A program made the position numbers and the translations under genes. Positions 1 through 12,017 of a stretch of DNA of 64,000 bases are shown here, one piece after another; positions within the stretch are counted from its first letter, which is position 1; the number at the start of each line of letters is the position of its first letter. The notes under the pieces are model-generated. The model made no database searches. It saw only the letters and a program-made list of their open reading frames with translations, and had not been told where the DNA came from. This DNA comes from Hyphomicrobiales bacterium (lineage in GTDB: Bacteria > Pseudomonadota > Alphaproteobacteria > Rhizobiales > Beijerinckiaceae), in assembly GCA_019075865.1 (NCBI GenBank), contig JAGXAN010000009.1, forward strand, positions 1 through 64,000, read 5' to 3'.

Positions 1-618
1 GGCGGACCTTCGCAATCGTTTCCAATACCAACATCCCTGCAAGGCTCCCATGCAAAACATGAAAGCCAATATGAACCATGCATCAGAGGGGTCCCGTTTG
101 GATGCCGATAACCCCTCAAGAGGGGTCCTTATTCCATGCCGAAACACACCAAAATATCAAGTCTCTGCGTCGATGCGATGTGGGGGCCCCGCTTCAAGGC
201 TTATTCACAACCACGGGCCGATGGTGTCCACATCAGCAGCCTGAATCACAAATAAGTCAGGCGTTCAATGTATTCTCAAACAGTCTCTGAACGCCGGCCA
301 TTAGTGACCCGGATTTTTCCAGTTGCTGTTTCAAAATCACGCGTCCGCTGATTCGCACATAATCAAGGCCACGAAGCGCGATGGAACCCATGATCTGAAG
401 ACGTTGAGCGGCGCCAGACCCGCAATTTGGTAAAATCATCTACCGAACTAGACGAAAGCCCCAAAATTGGACGCTGCTTACCACAGGTGGACAAGGGTGG
501 AGCCAAAGTGCTTACCGGGCGCTTACCAGGCGAAAAACCGGCCATATTTGCAGAAAATCGGCTCTAGGGAGCCCCGGCCTAAGCCTTTGAATTTATTTGC
601 ATATTTCGGTAAAATGAC
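1..618. other. Left-edge stretch without a recognisable gene
   Basis: No open frame here resembles a known family. The longest frames are about 60 codons on either strand. One minus-strand frame (439 to 257, 60 aa) has a protein-like composition with a charged, amphipathic C-terminal half, but no motif I recognise and no convincing ribosome site. The heptamer GCTTACC occurs at 476-482, 510-516 and 521-527; the last two form an 11-bp tandem repeat with one mismatch. The region lies just beyond the 3' end of a tRNA-Arg gene, a common integration target, but I found no copy of the tRNA end that would mark an attachment site. Confidence 0.5.
552..573 (-). terminator. Possible terminator behind tRNA-Arg
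   Basis: Read on the minus strand, a GGCTC/GAGCC stem with loop CCTA is followed by GATTTTCT. It sits about 45 bases downstream of the tRNA-Arg 3' end. The stem is only 5 bp and the U-run is short, so this is a modest candidate for an intrinsic terminator. Confidence 0.35.
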
Positions 619-695
619 TGGCGCGCCCGAAGAGATTCGAACTCCTGACCCTCAGATTCGTAGTCTGATGCTCTATCCAGCTGAGCTACGGGCGC
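619..695 (-). tRNA. tRNA-Arg (anticodon ACG)
   Basis: A 77-nt cloverleaf can be folded on the minus strand. The acceptor stem GCGCCCG pairs with CGGGCGC, the D-arm begins TAGCTCAG, the anticodon loop reads CTACGAA (ACG, decoding CGU/CGC/CGA after A-to-I editing), and the T-arm carries GTTCGAATC. The 3' CCA is encoded in the genome. Confidence 0.95.
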
Positions 696-727
696 GTATC
701 GTCTGGGCGTTAGGCCCAACACGGCCT

Positions 728-756
728 TCTCTATCCGTTGCGTTCGGTTTTGGCAA
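728..756 (-). promoter_or_regulatory. Candidate promoter of tRNA-Arg
   Basis: On the minus strand TTGCCA (751-756) lies 17 bases before TAGAGA (728-733), which fits a weak sigma-70 type promoter. It would start transcription about 25 bases before the tRNA. The -10 match is poor and the call rests only on position and spacing. Confidence 0.35.
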
Positions 757-868
757 GCTTCCCGTTGAAAAAAACCGCACGCCGCCCTAATCTGCGCAAA
801 TATTCACTTTTCATTCACTACGTTTGCTGGATGATGACAGTTCCATGCAATTAACATGACGGTTCAAG

Positions 869-1660
869 ATGTGTCGTTGGATTGCCTATCAGGGTGTGCC
901 TGCCTATCTCGATGGTTTTGTGACCGCGCCTGCTCATTCCCTCGTCGCCCAAGCCCTGCATGCCGATGAGGCCAAATCGGTAACCAATGGCGACGGCTTT
1001 GGCCTTGGCTGGTATGGCGAGCGCGAAGTGCCGGGCCTTTACCGCGAAGTGCGCCCCGCCTGGTCCGATGAAAATCTGAAGAACCTCTGCGCCCAGGTCC
1101 GCTCCCATCTGTTTTTCGCGCATGTGCGCGCCTCCACCGGCGGCGCGGTCGCCCGCTCCAACTGCCACCCCTTTGTCATTGGCAGCCATATGTTCATGCA
1201 TAATGGGCAAGTCGGCGAGTTTTGCCGCATCCGTCGCCAGATCGAGGCGCTGATTGACGATGTCCATTACGCCGATCGGGTGGGCACCACGGATTCGGAG
1301 GCTTTGTTTCTGGCACTGCTCTCCAGCGAGCACGGCCTGCTCGACCCGGTTTCGGCGGTTGCCACCCTTTTGCGCCGGGTTCTTGAAATGATGCGCAAGG
1401 CCGATATCGTCGAGGCGCTGCGCTTCACCGCTGCCCTGAGCGATGGCGATACCCTGTATGGATTTCGCTGGGCCAGCGACTCCCATGCCCCTAGCCTGTA
1501 CTGGCGCGAAGGCAAGGATCACGTCATTCTGGCTTCCGAGCCCCTGGATGCCCAGCGCAACGTCTGGCAGGAAGTCCCCAAAGGCTGCGCGCTCATCGTC
1601 CGCAAAGGCAAGAAACCCGTGCTGCGCTGCATGAATGAAGCGATGCAAACCGCCGCCTGA
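869..1660 (+). CDS. Class II glutamine amidotransferase (YafJ/DUG3-like)
   Basis: This 263-aa protein starts Met-Cys-Arg-Trp, which places the N-terminal nucleophile Cys at position 2 once Met is removed, as in Ntn-type glutamine amidotransferases. Other family landmarks are GDGFGLGW (41-48), HVRAST (85-90), NCHPF (98-102) and HNGQ (111-114), which form the glutamine pocket. It has no fused synthase domain, so it is a stand-alone glutaminase-type protein of the YafJ/DUG3/EgtC group. The acceptor substrate cannot be told from sequence. There are no ergothioneine genes nearby, so EgtC is not supported. It is monocistronic and faces the L,D-transpeptidase gene. The ribosome site is weak, but the start is fixed by the Cys. 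Confidence 0.85.
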   Translation: MCRWIAYQGVPAYLDGFVTAPAHSLVAQALHADEAKSVTNGDGFGLGWYGEREVPGLYREVRPAWSDENLKNLCAQVRSHLFFAHVRASTGGAVARSNCHPFVIGSHMFMHNGQVGEFCRIRRQIEALIDDVHYADRVGTTDSEALFLALLSSEHGLLDPVSAVATLLRRVLEMMRKADIVEALRFTAALSDGDTLYGFRWASDSHAPSLYWREGKDHVILASEPLDAQRNVWQEVPKGCALIVRKGKKPVLRCMNEAMQTAA

Positions 1661-1709
1661 CCCCGAGACCCTGCCCATAAGCCGCAGGCCTGACATGGAA
1701 GCTTGAAGT

Positions 1710-3152
1710 CTAGTTTTGATCCGCACTGGCCAAGGCAACGGCGCCTGCCGGCGGGCTGGGCATCAACAGGGCCTGCGTCTTCTTGGCTTTGGCCTTGTGA
1801 TGCGTCAGGTGAGCCGACCGAACCGGCGGCAGCGGCACGGAGGCCGATGGTTGCGCGGCATCCGGTTCCACAGCCAGCGTCGGCGCAATGTTGAGCGGTT
1901 GCACAGCCTCCACTTTCGGCTCTGGCCGACCCCAATTGAACAGCTTGGCATAAAATGGCCGCGACGGCTGGCTGGCGGCTGCCACTTCCGTCGATTTGGC
2001 AACGGTCGAGACCGGGGCCGGGGCCACGGCTGCAACGGCCACCGGTTGCGGCACGGCTTTCTTCGCCATCACTTTGCGGGTATCGCCTGCCGATTTGACC
2101 TCGGCCAATTTGACTTCGGCCTTGGCTTTGCCCGCTTTCGGGGCGCTGGTGCCAATCGCCACTTCCTGTGGCCCTGATACCAGAGCTTCAGGCCGGCTTA
2201 CATCATTGTAAATCCCCGCAAATACCGGGTTCTGCCCACCGTCGGCATAAACTTCGCGCACCGCCGGCGTACCTGCCGCCACATATTTGGCAACGGCTAT
2301 ATCGTCACTTTGCTCCAAAGCCTGCGCTGCCGCTTCAACCTGCGGGTCGCCCACGAGTTTCGGGCAGGCGGCACTGGCCTCCATCTTGTCTTTTGGATTG
2401 GCCGGCTGCTTGTTAAACACATATTTGCGCCCGCAAACCCCGACCAAGGGCGGCACTTTCGCCACCTTGAAATAATCATCGCCCTTTTTCAGTTCCTTCC
2501 AGAACGGCATGTTCGGGTCGAGGCGGAATTTGGCGAGGTTTTTCGGCGTCATGTGGAATGGGAAAGTTTGCATTTCGATGGCCTTCTGGCCACCCGCAAA
2601 AGCTTCGCGCGCAATCGAGTAAATCTCGCCAATCTGCTTGTTGGTCATCGAGAAACAGCCAGCCGACGAGCAGATGCCATGCACCATGATCGAGCCGCCA
2701 CTGTGGCCCCATGCGCGATCATAAGCATTGGGATAGCCGACATTGAATGACAGATAATAATGCGAATGCGGATTCATCTGGCCGGGGGTGATCTGATAGA
2801 AGCCCTCGGGCACCTGACGGTCACCCTCTCGCTTCTTGGGGCCAAGCTGGCCGGACCAACGGCACATCGGATAGGACTTCAGCAGCGCATATTCGCCCGA
2901 ATCCGTCATTTTCCAGATTTCGAAAGTAGATTCCTTTTTGAAAGCGCGGATCATCATCGGCGCTTCAGGCGTGGTGCCCTTGGCTTTCATTAAAGCCAGT
3001 GTTTCAGGCGAAATGGCGGCATAGGCGCGGCTGTCGCTCACGCTTTGCTGCTGGCACGCTGCCAGACCGACGCCAAGGAACATCAGAATTGCCAACCGGC
3101 CCCAAAGGCCACCCAGCGCCCGAATTGCAGCCCAAAATCTGTTCGGCAACAT
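1710..3152 (-). CDS. YafK-type L,D-transpeptidase family lipoprotein
   Basis: This 480-aa protein has a hydrophobic N-terminus ending in a lipobox (LAAC, Cys33), so it is probably an envelope lipoprotein. Residues about 60-230 match the YkuD-fold L,D-transpeptidase family of the YafK kind; the active-site signature HGICSSAGC lies at 158-166, with Cys166 as nucleophile. Members cross-link peptidoglycan or process its links to proteins. The last 200 residues are low-complexity (Ala, Pro, Lys, Val), resemble a wall- or periplasm-spanning tail, and make the protein much longer than E. coli YafK. It is downstream of cobC on the same strand after a 191-bp gap, so it probably has its own promoter. 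Confidence 0.85.
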   Translation of the reverse strand: MLPNRFWAAIRALGGLWGRLAILMFLGVGLAACQQQSVSDSRAYAAISPETLALMKAKGTTPEAPMMIRAFKKESTFEIWKMTDSGEYALLKSYPMCRWSGQLGPKKREGDRQVPEGFYQITPGQMNPHSHYYLSFNVGYPNAYDRAWGHSGGSIMVHGICSSAGCFSMTNKQIGEIYSIAREAFAGGQKAIEMQTFPFHMTPKNLAKFRLDPNMPFWKELKKGDDYFKVAKVPPLVGVCGRKYVFNKQPANPKDKMEASAACPKLVGDPQVEAAAQALEQSDDIAVAKYVAAGTPAVREVYADGGQNPVFAGIYNDVSRPEALVSGPQEVAIGTSAPKAGKAKAEVKLAEVKSAGDTRKVMAKKAVPQPVAVAAVAPAPVSTVAKSTEVAAASQPSRPFYAKLFNWGRPEPKVEAVQPLNIAPTLAVEPDAAQPSASVPLPPVRSAHLTHHKAKAKKTQALLMPSPPAGAVALASADQN

Positions 3153-3343
3153 TTATCTTATCCCGCTCCAGCGCCATATCGGCGTCATGGTTAAAAGGTT
3201 TACGCTCATTATCCTTGCTCGATTATTACCAACGGCAGGTGTGATTTGGCAGGATAGTTAATTGCGGATGAACAAAGGGATAAATACAATAATTTCAAGG
3301 GTTGGTAAAGAGCCGCCCTCATATGCGGCAAGATAGCGCGACT

Positions 3344-4372
3344 TCAAGGCTTTCCGCCGCGCAATTCGGCCTCGAGACGCCGCCAGGCCGCGCCGTTACC
3401 CGGTAAACCGAACCGAAGCCAGTCGGGCCGTTGGACATAGGCGCGCGATAAAATCCCCGCGCGCGCCAGTTTCACATGCCAATCCATCGCCCTGGGGCTC
3501 GCGGCAAGACGAAACAATGCCGTGCCCCCGACAATTTCAAACCCCGAGGCTTGCAGCACACGGTCCAGCCGCCGCGCATCCCGGCTGCGTTCTACGCGCG
3601 CGCGCGCCAGCCAGGGCTGCGCTTCAAAGGCGGCAACGCCAAGCTCGATCGCCGGCCCGCTCACCGCCCAGGGCCCCAGCTTGGTGCGCAACCGCGCCGC
3701 AATCGCCCCATCGGCCAGCGCAAAGCCAAGACGAAGACCCGCCAGACCAAAGGTTTTGCCAAAAGAGCGAAGCACGACGAGGTTGCGGGTGCCCGCCCGC
3801 AGCAAACCAGCGCTGCTTTCGACACCATCGCTCATCTCGATGAAAGCCTCATCCACCAGCACCAAGGCATTTTGCAAACACAGTCGCGATACCTGCGCCG
3901 CATCCAGCCGCCGACCATCCGGATTATTCGGGTTCACGACGATCACCAGATCAAACCCGTGTAAATCATCGGGCGTGTCGACGACGCAGACGTCCGCCCC
4001 CTTGGCCGCCCACACATGCGCATATTCGCCATAGGTAAAGCCCAAAATTCCGATGCGCGGCCCGGGAAACAGCTCAGCCAGCCATTGAATCAACGCCTGC
4101 GTGCCGGGGCCAGCCACGATTTGGCCCGGATCGCTGACCGCATAATACCGCGCGGCGGCGGCCTGCAATTGCGTGAGCGCTGCCGGTTCGGGCAAACGCT
4201 CCCATGCCAGGCGCGACAGGCGCGGTCGGGGCCAGGGTTTTGGATTGATGCCGGTGGACAGGTCAATCCACGGCAGCGGCGCATCCGGATAGGCCTTGCG
4301 GGCGGCGTCCAGATTGCCCCCATGCTCAATGGGCTTTGTATTCGGCGCGGGCGGTGCTAGGGGGGCATTCAT
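3344..4372 (-). CDS. cobC: L-threonine-O-3-phosphate decarboxylase / aminotransferase CobC
   Basis: A fold-type I PLP enzyme of 342 aa from the chosen start (MNAPLA). It supplies (R)-1-amino-2-propanol phosphate for the cobalamin nucleotide loop; it is called CobC in alphaproteobacteria and CobD in Salmonella. Visible motifs are NPNNPDG (147-153), DEAF (174-177) and the PLP-lysine site SFGKTFGLAGLR with Lys206. An in-frame start 14 codons upstream at 4414 is possible but would lie further inside the opposite gene. The start codon overlaps the start of cobD on the other strand, and the next two genes are also cobalamin genes, which supports the call. Confidence 0.9.
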   Translation of the reverse strand: MNAPLAPPAPNTKPIEHGGNLDAARKAYPDAPLPWIDLSTGINPKPWPRPRLSRLAWERLPEPAALTQLQAAAARYYAVSDPGQIVAGPGTQALIQWLAELFPGPRIGILGFTYGEYAHVWAAKGADVCVVDTPDDLHGFDLVIVVNPNNPDGRRLDAAQVSRLCLQNALVLVDEAFIEMSDGVESSAGLLRAGTRNLVVLRSFGKTFGLAGLRLGFALADGAIAARLRTKLGPWAVSGPAIELGVAAFEAQPWLARARVERSRDARRLDRVLQASGFEIVGGTALFRLAASPRAMDWHVKLARAGILSRAYVQRPDWLRFGLPGNGAAWRRLEAELRGGKP

Positions 4373-5351
4373 GCTATCTTTTTCCGCATATATGACTGCA
4401 AATCTGTGGCTCACGCTTGGTGCTTTATCGGTGGAGGCGGTTTTTTCCTACCCGCAATTCCTGTATCGCAAAATCGGGCATCCCGTCACCTATATTGCAG
4501 CAGGGCTCACCTTTCTGGAGGCCAAGCTCAATCTGGCGAGCGCAAACGCGCAGCAGAAGCGCTGGCGCGGCGTATTGGCCCTGGGCGCGCTGCTGATGGC
4601 GACGGCGCTCGTCAGCATGGCGATTACAAGGATCATGCCGGTTGGGCTGGCCGGAACCCTGCTCACCGCGGTCATTGCCTCCAGCCTTTTCGCCCAGCGC
4701 AGCCTGTACAGCCATGTCGCAGATGTCGCGGCCGCGCTCGAAAGGCAGGACCTTGCCGCCGGCCGCATCACCGTCGCTAAAATCGTCGGTCGCGATCCCG
4801 ATGTGCTGGATGCCAGCGGCGTCGCCCGCGCCGCCATTGAAAGCCTGGCCGAGAATTTCGCCGATGGCATCGTCGCCCCGGTTTTCTGGATGGCGGTGGG
4901 CGGCCTTGCCGGTGCTGCGCTTTATAAAGCGATCAATACCGCCGATAGCATGATCGGGCATAAAAACGAGCGCTACCGCGACTTTGGCTGGGCTTCCGCC
5001 CGCCTTGATGACTGGGTCAATCTCCCGGCCTCGCGGCTAACGGCGGCTTTGTTGCTGATTGTCGCCCCGTCAGGGCGTCGCCATGCCGCCTTTCAGGCCC
5101 TCCGGCGCGATGCAAAAAAGCATCGATCGCCCAATGCCGGCTGGCCGGAATCGGCCATGGCCGGTGCGCTGGATTTGCAATTGGCCGGCCCGCGCATTTA
5201 CGCCGGGGAGATTGTCCCCGATGCCTTCATGGGCCACGGCCGCCGCGACGCAACGGCTGCCGATATCCGCACCGGCCTTCGCCTTTACCGGCGTGCCTGC
5301 ATCCTGCAATTTATGCTTGTGTTGGCGCTGGTTGTCATCGCGCGAGTGTGA
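4371..5351 (+). CDS. cobD: Adenosylcobinamide-phosphate synthase CobD/CbiB
   Basis: A 326-aa integral membrane protein of the CbiB/CobD family, which attaches aminopropanol phosphate to cobyric acid. The N-terminal region has several hydrophobic segments. Conserved blocks [13 protein letters not shown] and the [14 protein letters not shown] stretch lie in the middle. The start at 4371 is chosen because AGGGGGG sits 4-5 bases before the ATG; a second ATG at 4392 is possible. CobC makes the substrate that this enzyme attaches, and the two genes are divergent. The 3' end overlaps cobQ tail to tail by 17 bp. Confidence 0.9.
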   Translation: MLSFSAYMTANLWLTLGALSVEAVFSYPQFLYRKIGHPVTYIAAGLTFLEAKLNLASANAQQKRWRGVLALGALLMATALVSMAITRIMPVGLAGTLLTAVIASSLFAQRSLYSHVADVAAALERQDLAAGRITVAKIVGRDPDVLDASGVARAAIESLAENFADGIVAPVFWMAVGGLAGAALYKAINTADSMIGHKNERYRDFGWASARLDDWVNLPASRLTAALLLIVAPSGRRHAAFQALRRDAKKHRSPNAGWPESAMAGALDLQLAGPRIYAGEIVPDAFMGHGRRDATAADIRTGLRLYRRACILQFMLVLALVVIARV

Positions 5352-6801
5352 GGAGACGATCCAGATCCACATGCGCCTCCAGATGGTCGGCCAAAGCGTC
5401 GAGCACGGCATCGACGCCATCATCATATGAGAGTTGCGAAGCTGTCGCCCCGATCCAACCCAGCAGGGCAGCGCGCTGCGCATCCTGATTGAACAGCCCA
5501 TGCACATAAGTGCCGCGCACCAGCCCATCCGTTGAAATAGCGCCATCCAACCGACCATCGCCAAATTGCAGGAAGGCATGCGCGCAATCCGGCCCGGCGG
5601 TTTCGCCAATATGCATCTCATAGCCCCTGAAGGGCGCATCCTCGACAAGGCTGCGCCCTTCGACCTCACGCAGGTTCTTGTGCGCCGACAGGGTGGTTGT
5701 CACATCCAGAAGCCCGAGACCCTCCATGTGCGCATGGTGGCTTTCCATGCCATCGGGATCGGCAAGCGCGCGGCCAAGCATCTGAAATCCGGCGCAAATC
5801 CCCAAAATCTTGCCGCCTCGCCGATGGTGCGCCAGCAAGTCGATATGCCATTTCTGGTCACGCAAATGCGCCAGATCGGCAAGCGTGGCTTTCGAGCCGG
5901 GCAGAATAATCAAATCGGCGACCGGCAAAGCCGAACCTGGCCGCACCATCACCAGTTCCACATCCGCCTCCAGTCGCAGCGGATCAAAATCATCAAAATT
6001 GGCGATATGGGCCAGCATCGGCACGGCGATAACACGTCTGCCGCCATGACTTCGGGCGGCAACGGGTTCGCGCCCAAGGCCGAACGCATCTTCGGGCGGC
6101 AACCGCACGGCATCCGCAAAATGCGGCACGAGTCCGAGCGCTGGCCATTGGCTTTTGTCGGCGATCCACTGCATGCCATCGGCGAACAGGCTGGGATCGC
6201 CGCGAAAACGATTGACGATGAACCCGCCGACCAACGGCAAATCGAGACTGTCGAGCACAACGCGCGTGCCGACAATCTGGGCGATGACGCCGCCGCGATC
6301 AATATCGCCGATCAGCACAACCGGAACATCCGCCGCCCGCGCAAAACCCATATTGGCAATATCATTGGCGCGCAGGTTAACCTCTGCCGCGCTGCCTGCC
6401 CCTTCCACCAGCACCAGATCCGCGCCGCTGCGCAAATGCGCGAAACTTTCCAGCACGTAGGGCATCAATTGCGGTTTCAGCGCCTGGTAATCGCGGGCTT
6501 TGGCATTGCCCCAAACCCGCCCCTGCACCACCACCTGCGCACCAACTTCGCTCTGCGGCTTCAACAAAACCGGATTCATGTGTCGGCTCGCGGGCACTTT
6601 GCAGGCTCGCGCCTGCAAAGCCTGGGCACGGCCGATTTCACCGCCATCGGCAGTAACGGCGGCGTTATTCGACATATTTTGCGGTTTGAACGGCAGCACG
6701 CGCAGCCCGCGCCGATGATAGGCACGGCAAAGCCCCGCCACAATCAGCGACTTTCCGACATCCGAGCCGGTGCCTTGAAACATCAATGCTTTGGCGGGCA
6801 T
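5335..6801 (-). CDS. cobQ: Cobyric acid synthase CobQ
   Basis: This 488-aa protein amidates adenosylcobyrinic a,c-diamide at four positions, using glutamine and ATP. The N-terminal dethiobiotin-synthetase-like domain carries GTGSDVGKS (10-18), KPQNMSNN (39-46) and the block around [13 protein letters not shown]. The C-terminal class I glutaminase domain carries [10 protein letters not shown] with nucleophile Cys336, and His434 in TYVHGLF. Length is normal for the family. It begins 8 bp after the stop of an upstream outer-membrane barrel gene, so the two are probably co-transcribed. It converges with cobD. Confidence 0.95.
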   Translation of the reverse strand: MPAKALMFQGTGSDVGKSLIVAGLCRAYHRRGLRVLPFKPQNMSNNAAVTADGGEIGRAQALQARACKVPASRHMNPVLLKPQSEVGAQVVVQGRVWGNAKARDYQALKPQLMPYVLESFAHLRSGADLVLVEGAGSAAEVNLRANDIANMGFARAADVPVVLIGDIDRGGVIAQIVGTRVVLDSLDLPLVGGFIVNRFRGDPSLFADGMQWIADKSQWPALGLVPHFADAVRLPPEDAFGLGREPVAARSHGGRRVIAVPMLAHIANFDDFDPLRLEADVELVMVRPGSALPVADLIILPGSKATLADLAHLRDQKWHIDLLAHHRRGGKILGICAGFQMLGRALADPDGMESHHAHMEGLGLLDVTTTLSAHKNLREVEGRSLVEDAPFRGYEMHIGETAGPDCAHAFLQFGDGRLDGAISTDGLVRGTYVHGLFNQDAQRAALLGWIGATASQLSYDDGVDAVLDALADHLEAHVDLDRLLTLAR

Positions 6802-6809
6802 ATTCAGCT

Positions 6810-8378
6810 CTAACGTTGCAGCCTCAAACCCAGCAGCATGATATTGTCGGTGTAATTGGTACCCGCTGCCGTGCTCTGCAGTCGCTGATGGGTAAAGCTG
6901 CCCCGCACCACAACGCTGCGCGTCAGGTTATAGTCCGCCTTGACCCCGGCTGAATAGAGGTTTGTCACCAGATTGGCACCGCGATAATTGGTGTTCTGCC
7001 AGGTCCCCACGCCCGAAATCAGCAAATTGGGCATCAACTGATGGTCAACTTGCAGCGATGCCGTTTGCTGCTGTGCCGTGGAAGCGCCGATGACGCTGGT
7101 CGAGGCGACACTGCTGGCGGCTTTGAACGTCACCGCGGTCAAAGGAGACGCCGCCCAGATGAGCGACGCATCGAGCGTTGGCGAGGAAGACCCGGATATG
7201 CGCGGATCGGTGAAATTGCGATGCGCTACACCCACGGCCACATCGCCGGTCAAAAGCCGCGACAATTCGAACGTGCTGCCAATCCGCGCCAGCGTGCCGC
7301 TGGAATTGCGATTGACACCGGAAGCATCCAGCGGTTGATCGAGCCGCAAACTGTCGCCGCCAACTTCGATATAGGGCGAAATACCCGGCGTGATTTCATA
7401 GCTGGCGCGTCCGCGCAAACCCATATCATTGTAATTCTGGCCGGAAAGGGCGATGAGCGACCCATTGGCGGCGCTGGCATTCTGGTAGGTGTAACGGTCC
7501 AGCGTGCCATGCAGGGCGAGCGTTATCCGCCCCAGTTTCTGGGTAGCCCCCAAAGTCCCGCCGGTCTGGTAGGTCAGCGGGCGCGACGACAGATTGACGC
7601 CCGTCAGCAGACCAGGTGTGCTGGTCAGTTGCGAGCCGACAACAAAGCGCCCCTGCGCATCAAACGACAGATCGCGCGTGGCATCGGCGCGCCCATTGAC
7701 CACCAGCGACCCGTCGGGTGCGGAGGCGGCCCTTGTTTGCATATAATCGCTGTAGCCGCCGCTGAGCGTGGCATCCAGTTCGTGCCGTGACCAGTCCGAT
7801 TGCAGCTTGGCACCGGCCGTCTCGCGCAGCAGCCACGATCCATGCCCGGGCTTGGCAATTTGCAGCGGATTGCTCTCATAGCCAAGATCGCTCTCGACAT
7901 AGGGCGTGAGAATGAAGCTGCGCAGCCGCAGGCCGGTCGGATCAAAAGGGTGCGGATCAACCTGCGGTCGCTTTTTCTTCCTGATACCCGGGATGGAAGC
8001 GGTTGTCGGCGTCGCCTGCAACGTCGGTGCATAAGGGTCGCGATTATTGGTGCCGGGTGCGGTGGCATAGGGCACGAGCGCTGGCAGCGCGTGCGGGGGC
8101 GGAATTTCATAGGCGCGCTGCAACCATTTTTTGCGCGGTTTCGGCCGTCCGTAATTGATCGGATTGTCCGTGGCTGCGCCGCTGCCCTGCACCAGATTCA
8201 AAGGATTGGTTGTATCACTTGCATTGAGAGTCGCGTTTTCCGCCATCCCGGCATTCGTGCCGCGAATCGGCAGATCGCCCGAATCATCGAGAGCCGATTG
8301 CGCGCGCGCCAACCCGGTCGACAATGCACCCAATGCCGCAGCCAAAGTCAGGGCCCTGAACCGACCAATTTGGCTCAT
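6810..8378 (-). CDS. Outer-membrane beta-barrel protein (BBP2-like)
   Basis: A 522-aa protein with an N-terminal signal peptide (hydrophobic stretch ending near ARAQS). A proline- and charge-rich linker of about 120 residues follows. The C-terminal ~330 residues alternate polar and hydrophobic residues with recurrent Gly/Tyr/aromatic turns (for example [16 protein letters not shown]), typical of outer-membrane barrels of the alphaproteobacterial BBP2 group. It lacks a TonB box and plug, so it is not a TonB-dependent receptor. The last residue is Arg rather than the usual Phe. It lies 8 bp upstream of cobQ. The start at 8378 gives a proper signal peptide; an earlier in-frame start is at 8411. 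Substrate unknown. Confidence 0.75.
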   Translation of the reverse strand: MSQIGRFRALTLAAALGALSTGLARAQSALDDSGDLPIRGTNAGMAENATLNASDTTNPLNLVQGSGAATDNPINYGRPKPRKKWLQRAYEIPPPHALPALVPYATAPGTNNRDPYAPTLQATPTTASIPGIRKKKRPQVDPHPFDPTGLRLRSFILTPYVESDLGYESNPLQIAKPGHGSWLLRETAGAKLQSDWSRHELDATLSGGYSDYMQTRAASAPDGSLVVNGRADATRDLSFDAQGRFVVGSQLTSTPGLLTGVNLSSRPLTYQTGGTLGATQKLGRITLALHGTLDRYTYQNASAANGSLIALSGQNYNDMGLRGRASYEITPGISPYIEVGGDSLRLDQPLDASGVNRNSSGTLARIGSTFELSRLLTGDVAVGVAHRNFTDPRISGSSSPTLDASLIWAASPLTAVTFKAASSVASTSVIGASTAQQQTASLQVDHQLMPNLLISGVGTWQNTNYRGANLVTNLYSAGVKADYNLTRSVVVRGSFTHQRLQSTAAGTNYTDNIMLLGLRLQR

Positions 8379-8563
8379 GCAAACCACGAAACCTCGCAAT
8401 AATGCAGGCAAACCTGCGCAAATTCCAACAGTGCCAGCGTTAGTGATTTATGGTTAACAAGTGGTTACGGGCCAGCGCCCGCCCGCGCATAAATGGCAGG
8501 CTGCTGCAGGCTAAAATGGGCGAAGGCCTTTTCAGACGGCGCGAAATGCACCATATTCAGGCC

Positions 8564-11137
<2,574 letters not shown>

Positions 11138-11223
11138 TTTGCCATCTTCACCCATCCAATTAGCCTTCCATGAATGTTTAGCCTACAAGCTGCATCCATC
11201 TCGGGAACAGGATTGTCGAAACA

Positions 11224-11661
11224 ATGAGCCGCATTCTGCACTATCTCACCACTTCACGCTTTGCCCGGCTGGGAATGCGCTTTGCTGGTGTGGGGACGAT
11301 AGGTTTCATTGTCGATACCACCTTGACCCTGGCGTTGGCGCATGGAACGGGCCTTGGCAACAATCTGTCGCGCATCATCGCCATGGCCGTGGGCGTCGTG
11401 GTGACTTACATTCTCAACCGCCGCTTCACGTTTCATTCGCATGACCGCCACCTGATGCAGGAAGGCGGCCGTTACGCTCTCGTCAACATCACCGGCTCGG
11501 CAATCAATCTGGCCGGGTTCCACCTCACCTTGCTCATTGCTGGCGCGCAAGGCTTCGCGGTTCACGAACTCACGGCGCAATCAGCGGCTATCGTGATCGG
11601 CTCGTTTTGCGCTTTCCTGTTCAGTTATCCGGGCTCCTATTTTTTTGCATTCAACAAATAA
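11224..11661 (+). CDS. GtrA-family membrane protein
   Basis: A 145-aa protein with four predicted transmembrane segments and the family pattern FAGVGTIGFIVDTTL near the N-terminus and NRRFTF after the second segment. GtrA proteins are thought to flip or handle lipid-linked sugars during surface glycan modification. The usual partner glycosyltransferase is not next to it. It follows uvrB by 86 bp on the same strand and could be read from the uvrB transcript or its own promoter. Confidence 0.85.
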   Translation: MSRILHYLTTSRFARLGMRFAGVGTIGFIVDTTLTLALAHGTGLGNNLSRIIAMAVGVVVTYILNRRFTFHSHDRHLMQEGGRYALVNITGSAINLAGFHLTLLIAGAQGFAVHELTAQSAAIVIGSFCAFLFSYPGSYFFAFNK

Positions 11662-11691
11662 ACAGCCAAATGCTGCAACTATTCCGCCGCA

Positions 11692-11720
11692 GTTACGTTG
11701 AAAGATATAACCAACGTAAC
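11692..11720. repeat. Perfect inverted repeat before a small membrane-protein gene
   Basis: GTTACGTT (11692-11699) and AACGTAAC (11713-11720) are exact reverse complements separated by 13 bases. The repeat ends 15 bases before the ATG of the next small gene, so it could be an operator or a leader hairpin covering the translation start region. No T-run follows, so it is not a terminator for gtrA. Confidence 0.6.
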
Positions 11721-11735
11721 GCATTGGAATTTAAC

Positions 11736-12017
11736 ATGGCCATCTCCAGTCATTTCCGGAAGACCGATGACTTCGGGTTTTCAAACGTGATGCTTGATAA
11801 CCAGCCCAGACGGCAGTTTCGTCTGGCGGTTGCCATGATCTGCGTTCTCGCGCTGGCAGTGTTCAGCCTTGGCTGGTCGACACGCGTTTATCCGCTCCTG
11901 TCCGATACGGCATCCACCACCAGGGTTCTGATCGAACCCGTGCATCCGGTGACCGTTCGCGCTCAGGCAGCGTCGAGGCCTACAGGATGGATTTTGGTAA
12001 AGCCCGAGGCTTCCTGA
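11736..12017 (+). CDS. Small single-pass membrane protein, unknown function
   Basis: A 93-aa frame with a polar N-terminus, one strong hydrophobic segment (about residues 29-47, LRLAVAMICVLALAVFSLG without long interruption) and a C-terminal extracytoplasmic-type tail. I recognise no family. The topology rule (Arg-Arg just before the segment) suggests N-in. The gene's 3' end overlaps the 3' end of the convergent amidase gene by 55 bp, so the last 18 residues could be frame carry-over rather than selected sequence. A perfect inverted repeat precedes it. Confidence 0.5.
   Translation: MAISSHFRKTDDFGFSNVMLDNQPRRQFRLAVAMICVLALAVFSLGWSTRVYPLLSDTASTTRVLIEPVHPVTVRAQAASRPTGWILVKPEAS

Noticed and set aside
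257-439. 60-aa minus-strand frame in the left-edge stretch
   Set aside because: Protein-like but without motif, ribosome site or context; not called as a gene.
851-1738. 295-codon frame antisense to the glutamine amidotransferase
   Set aside because: The plus-strand gene keeps all active-site motifs; the antisense frame has none.
4300-6820. Cobalamin riboswitch upstream of cob genes
   Set aside because: There is no non-coding leader: cobC/cobD overlap at their starts and cobQ follows a gene by 8 bp.
8379-8563. LexA (SOS) box before uvrB
   Set aside because: No GTTC-N7-GTTC or GAAC-N7-GTTC pattern found by eye in the gap.
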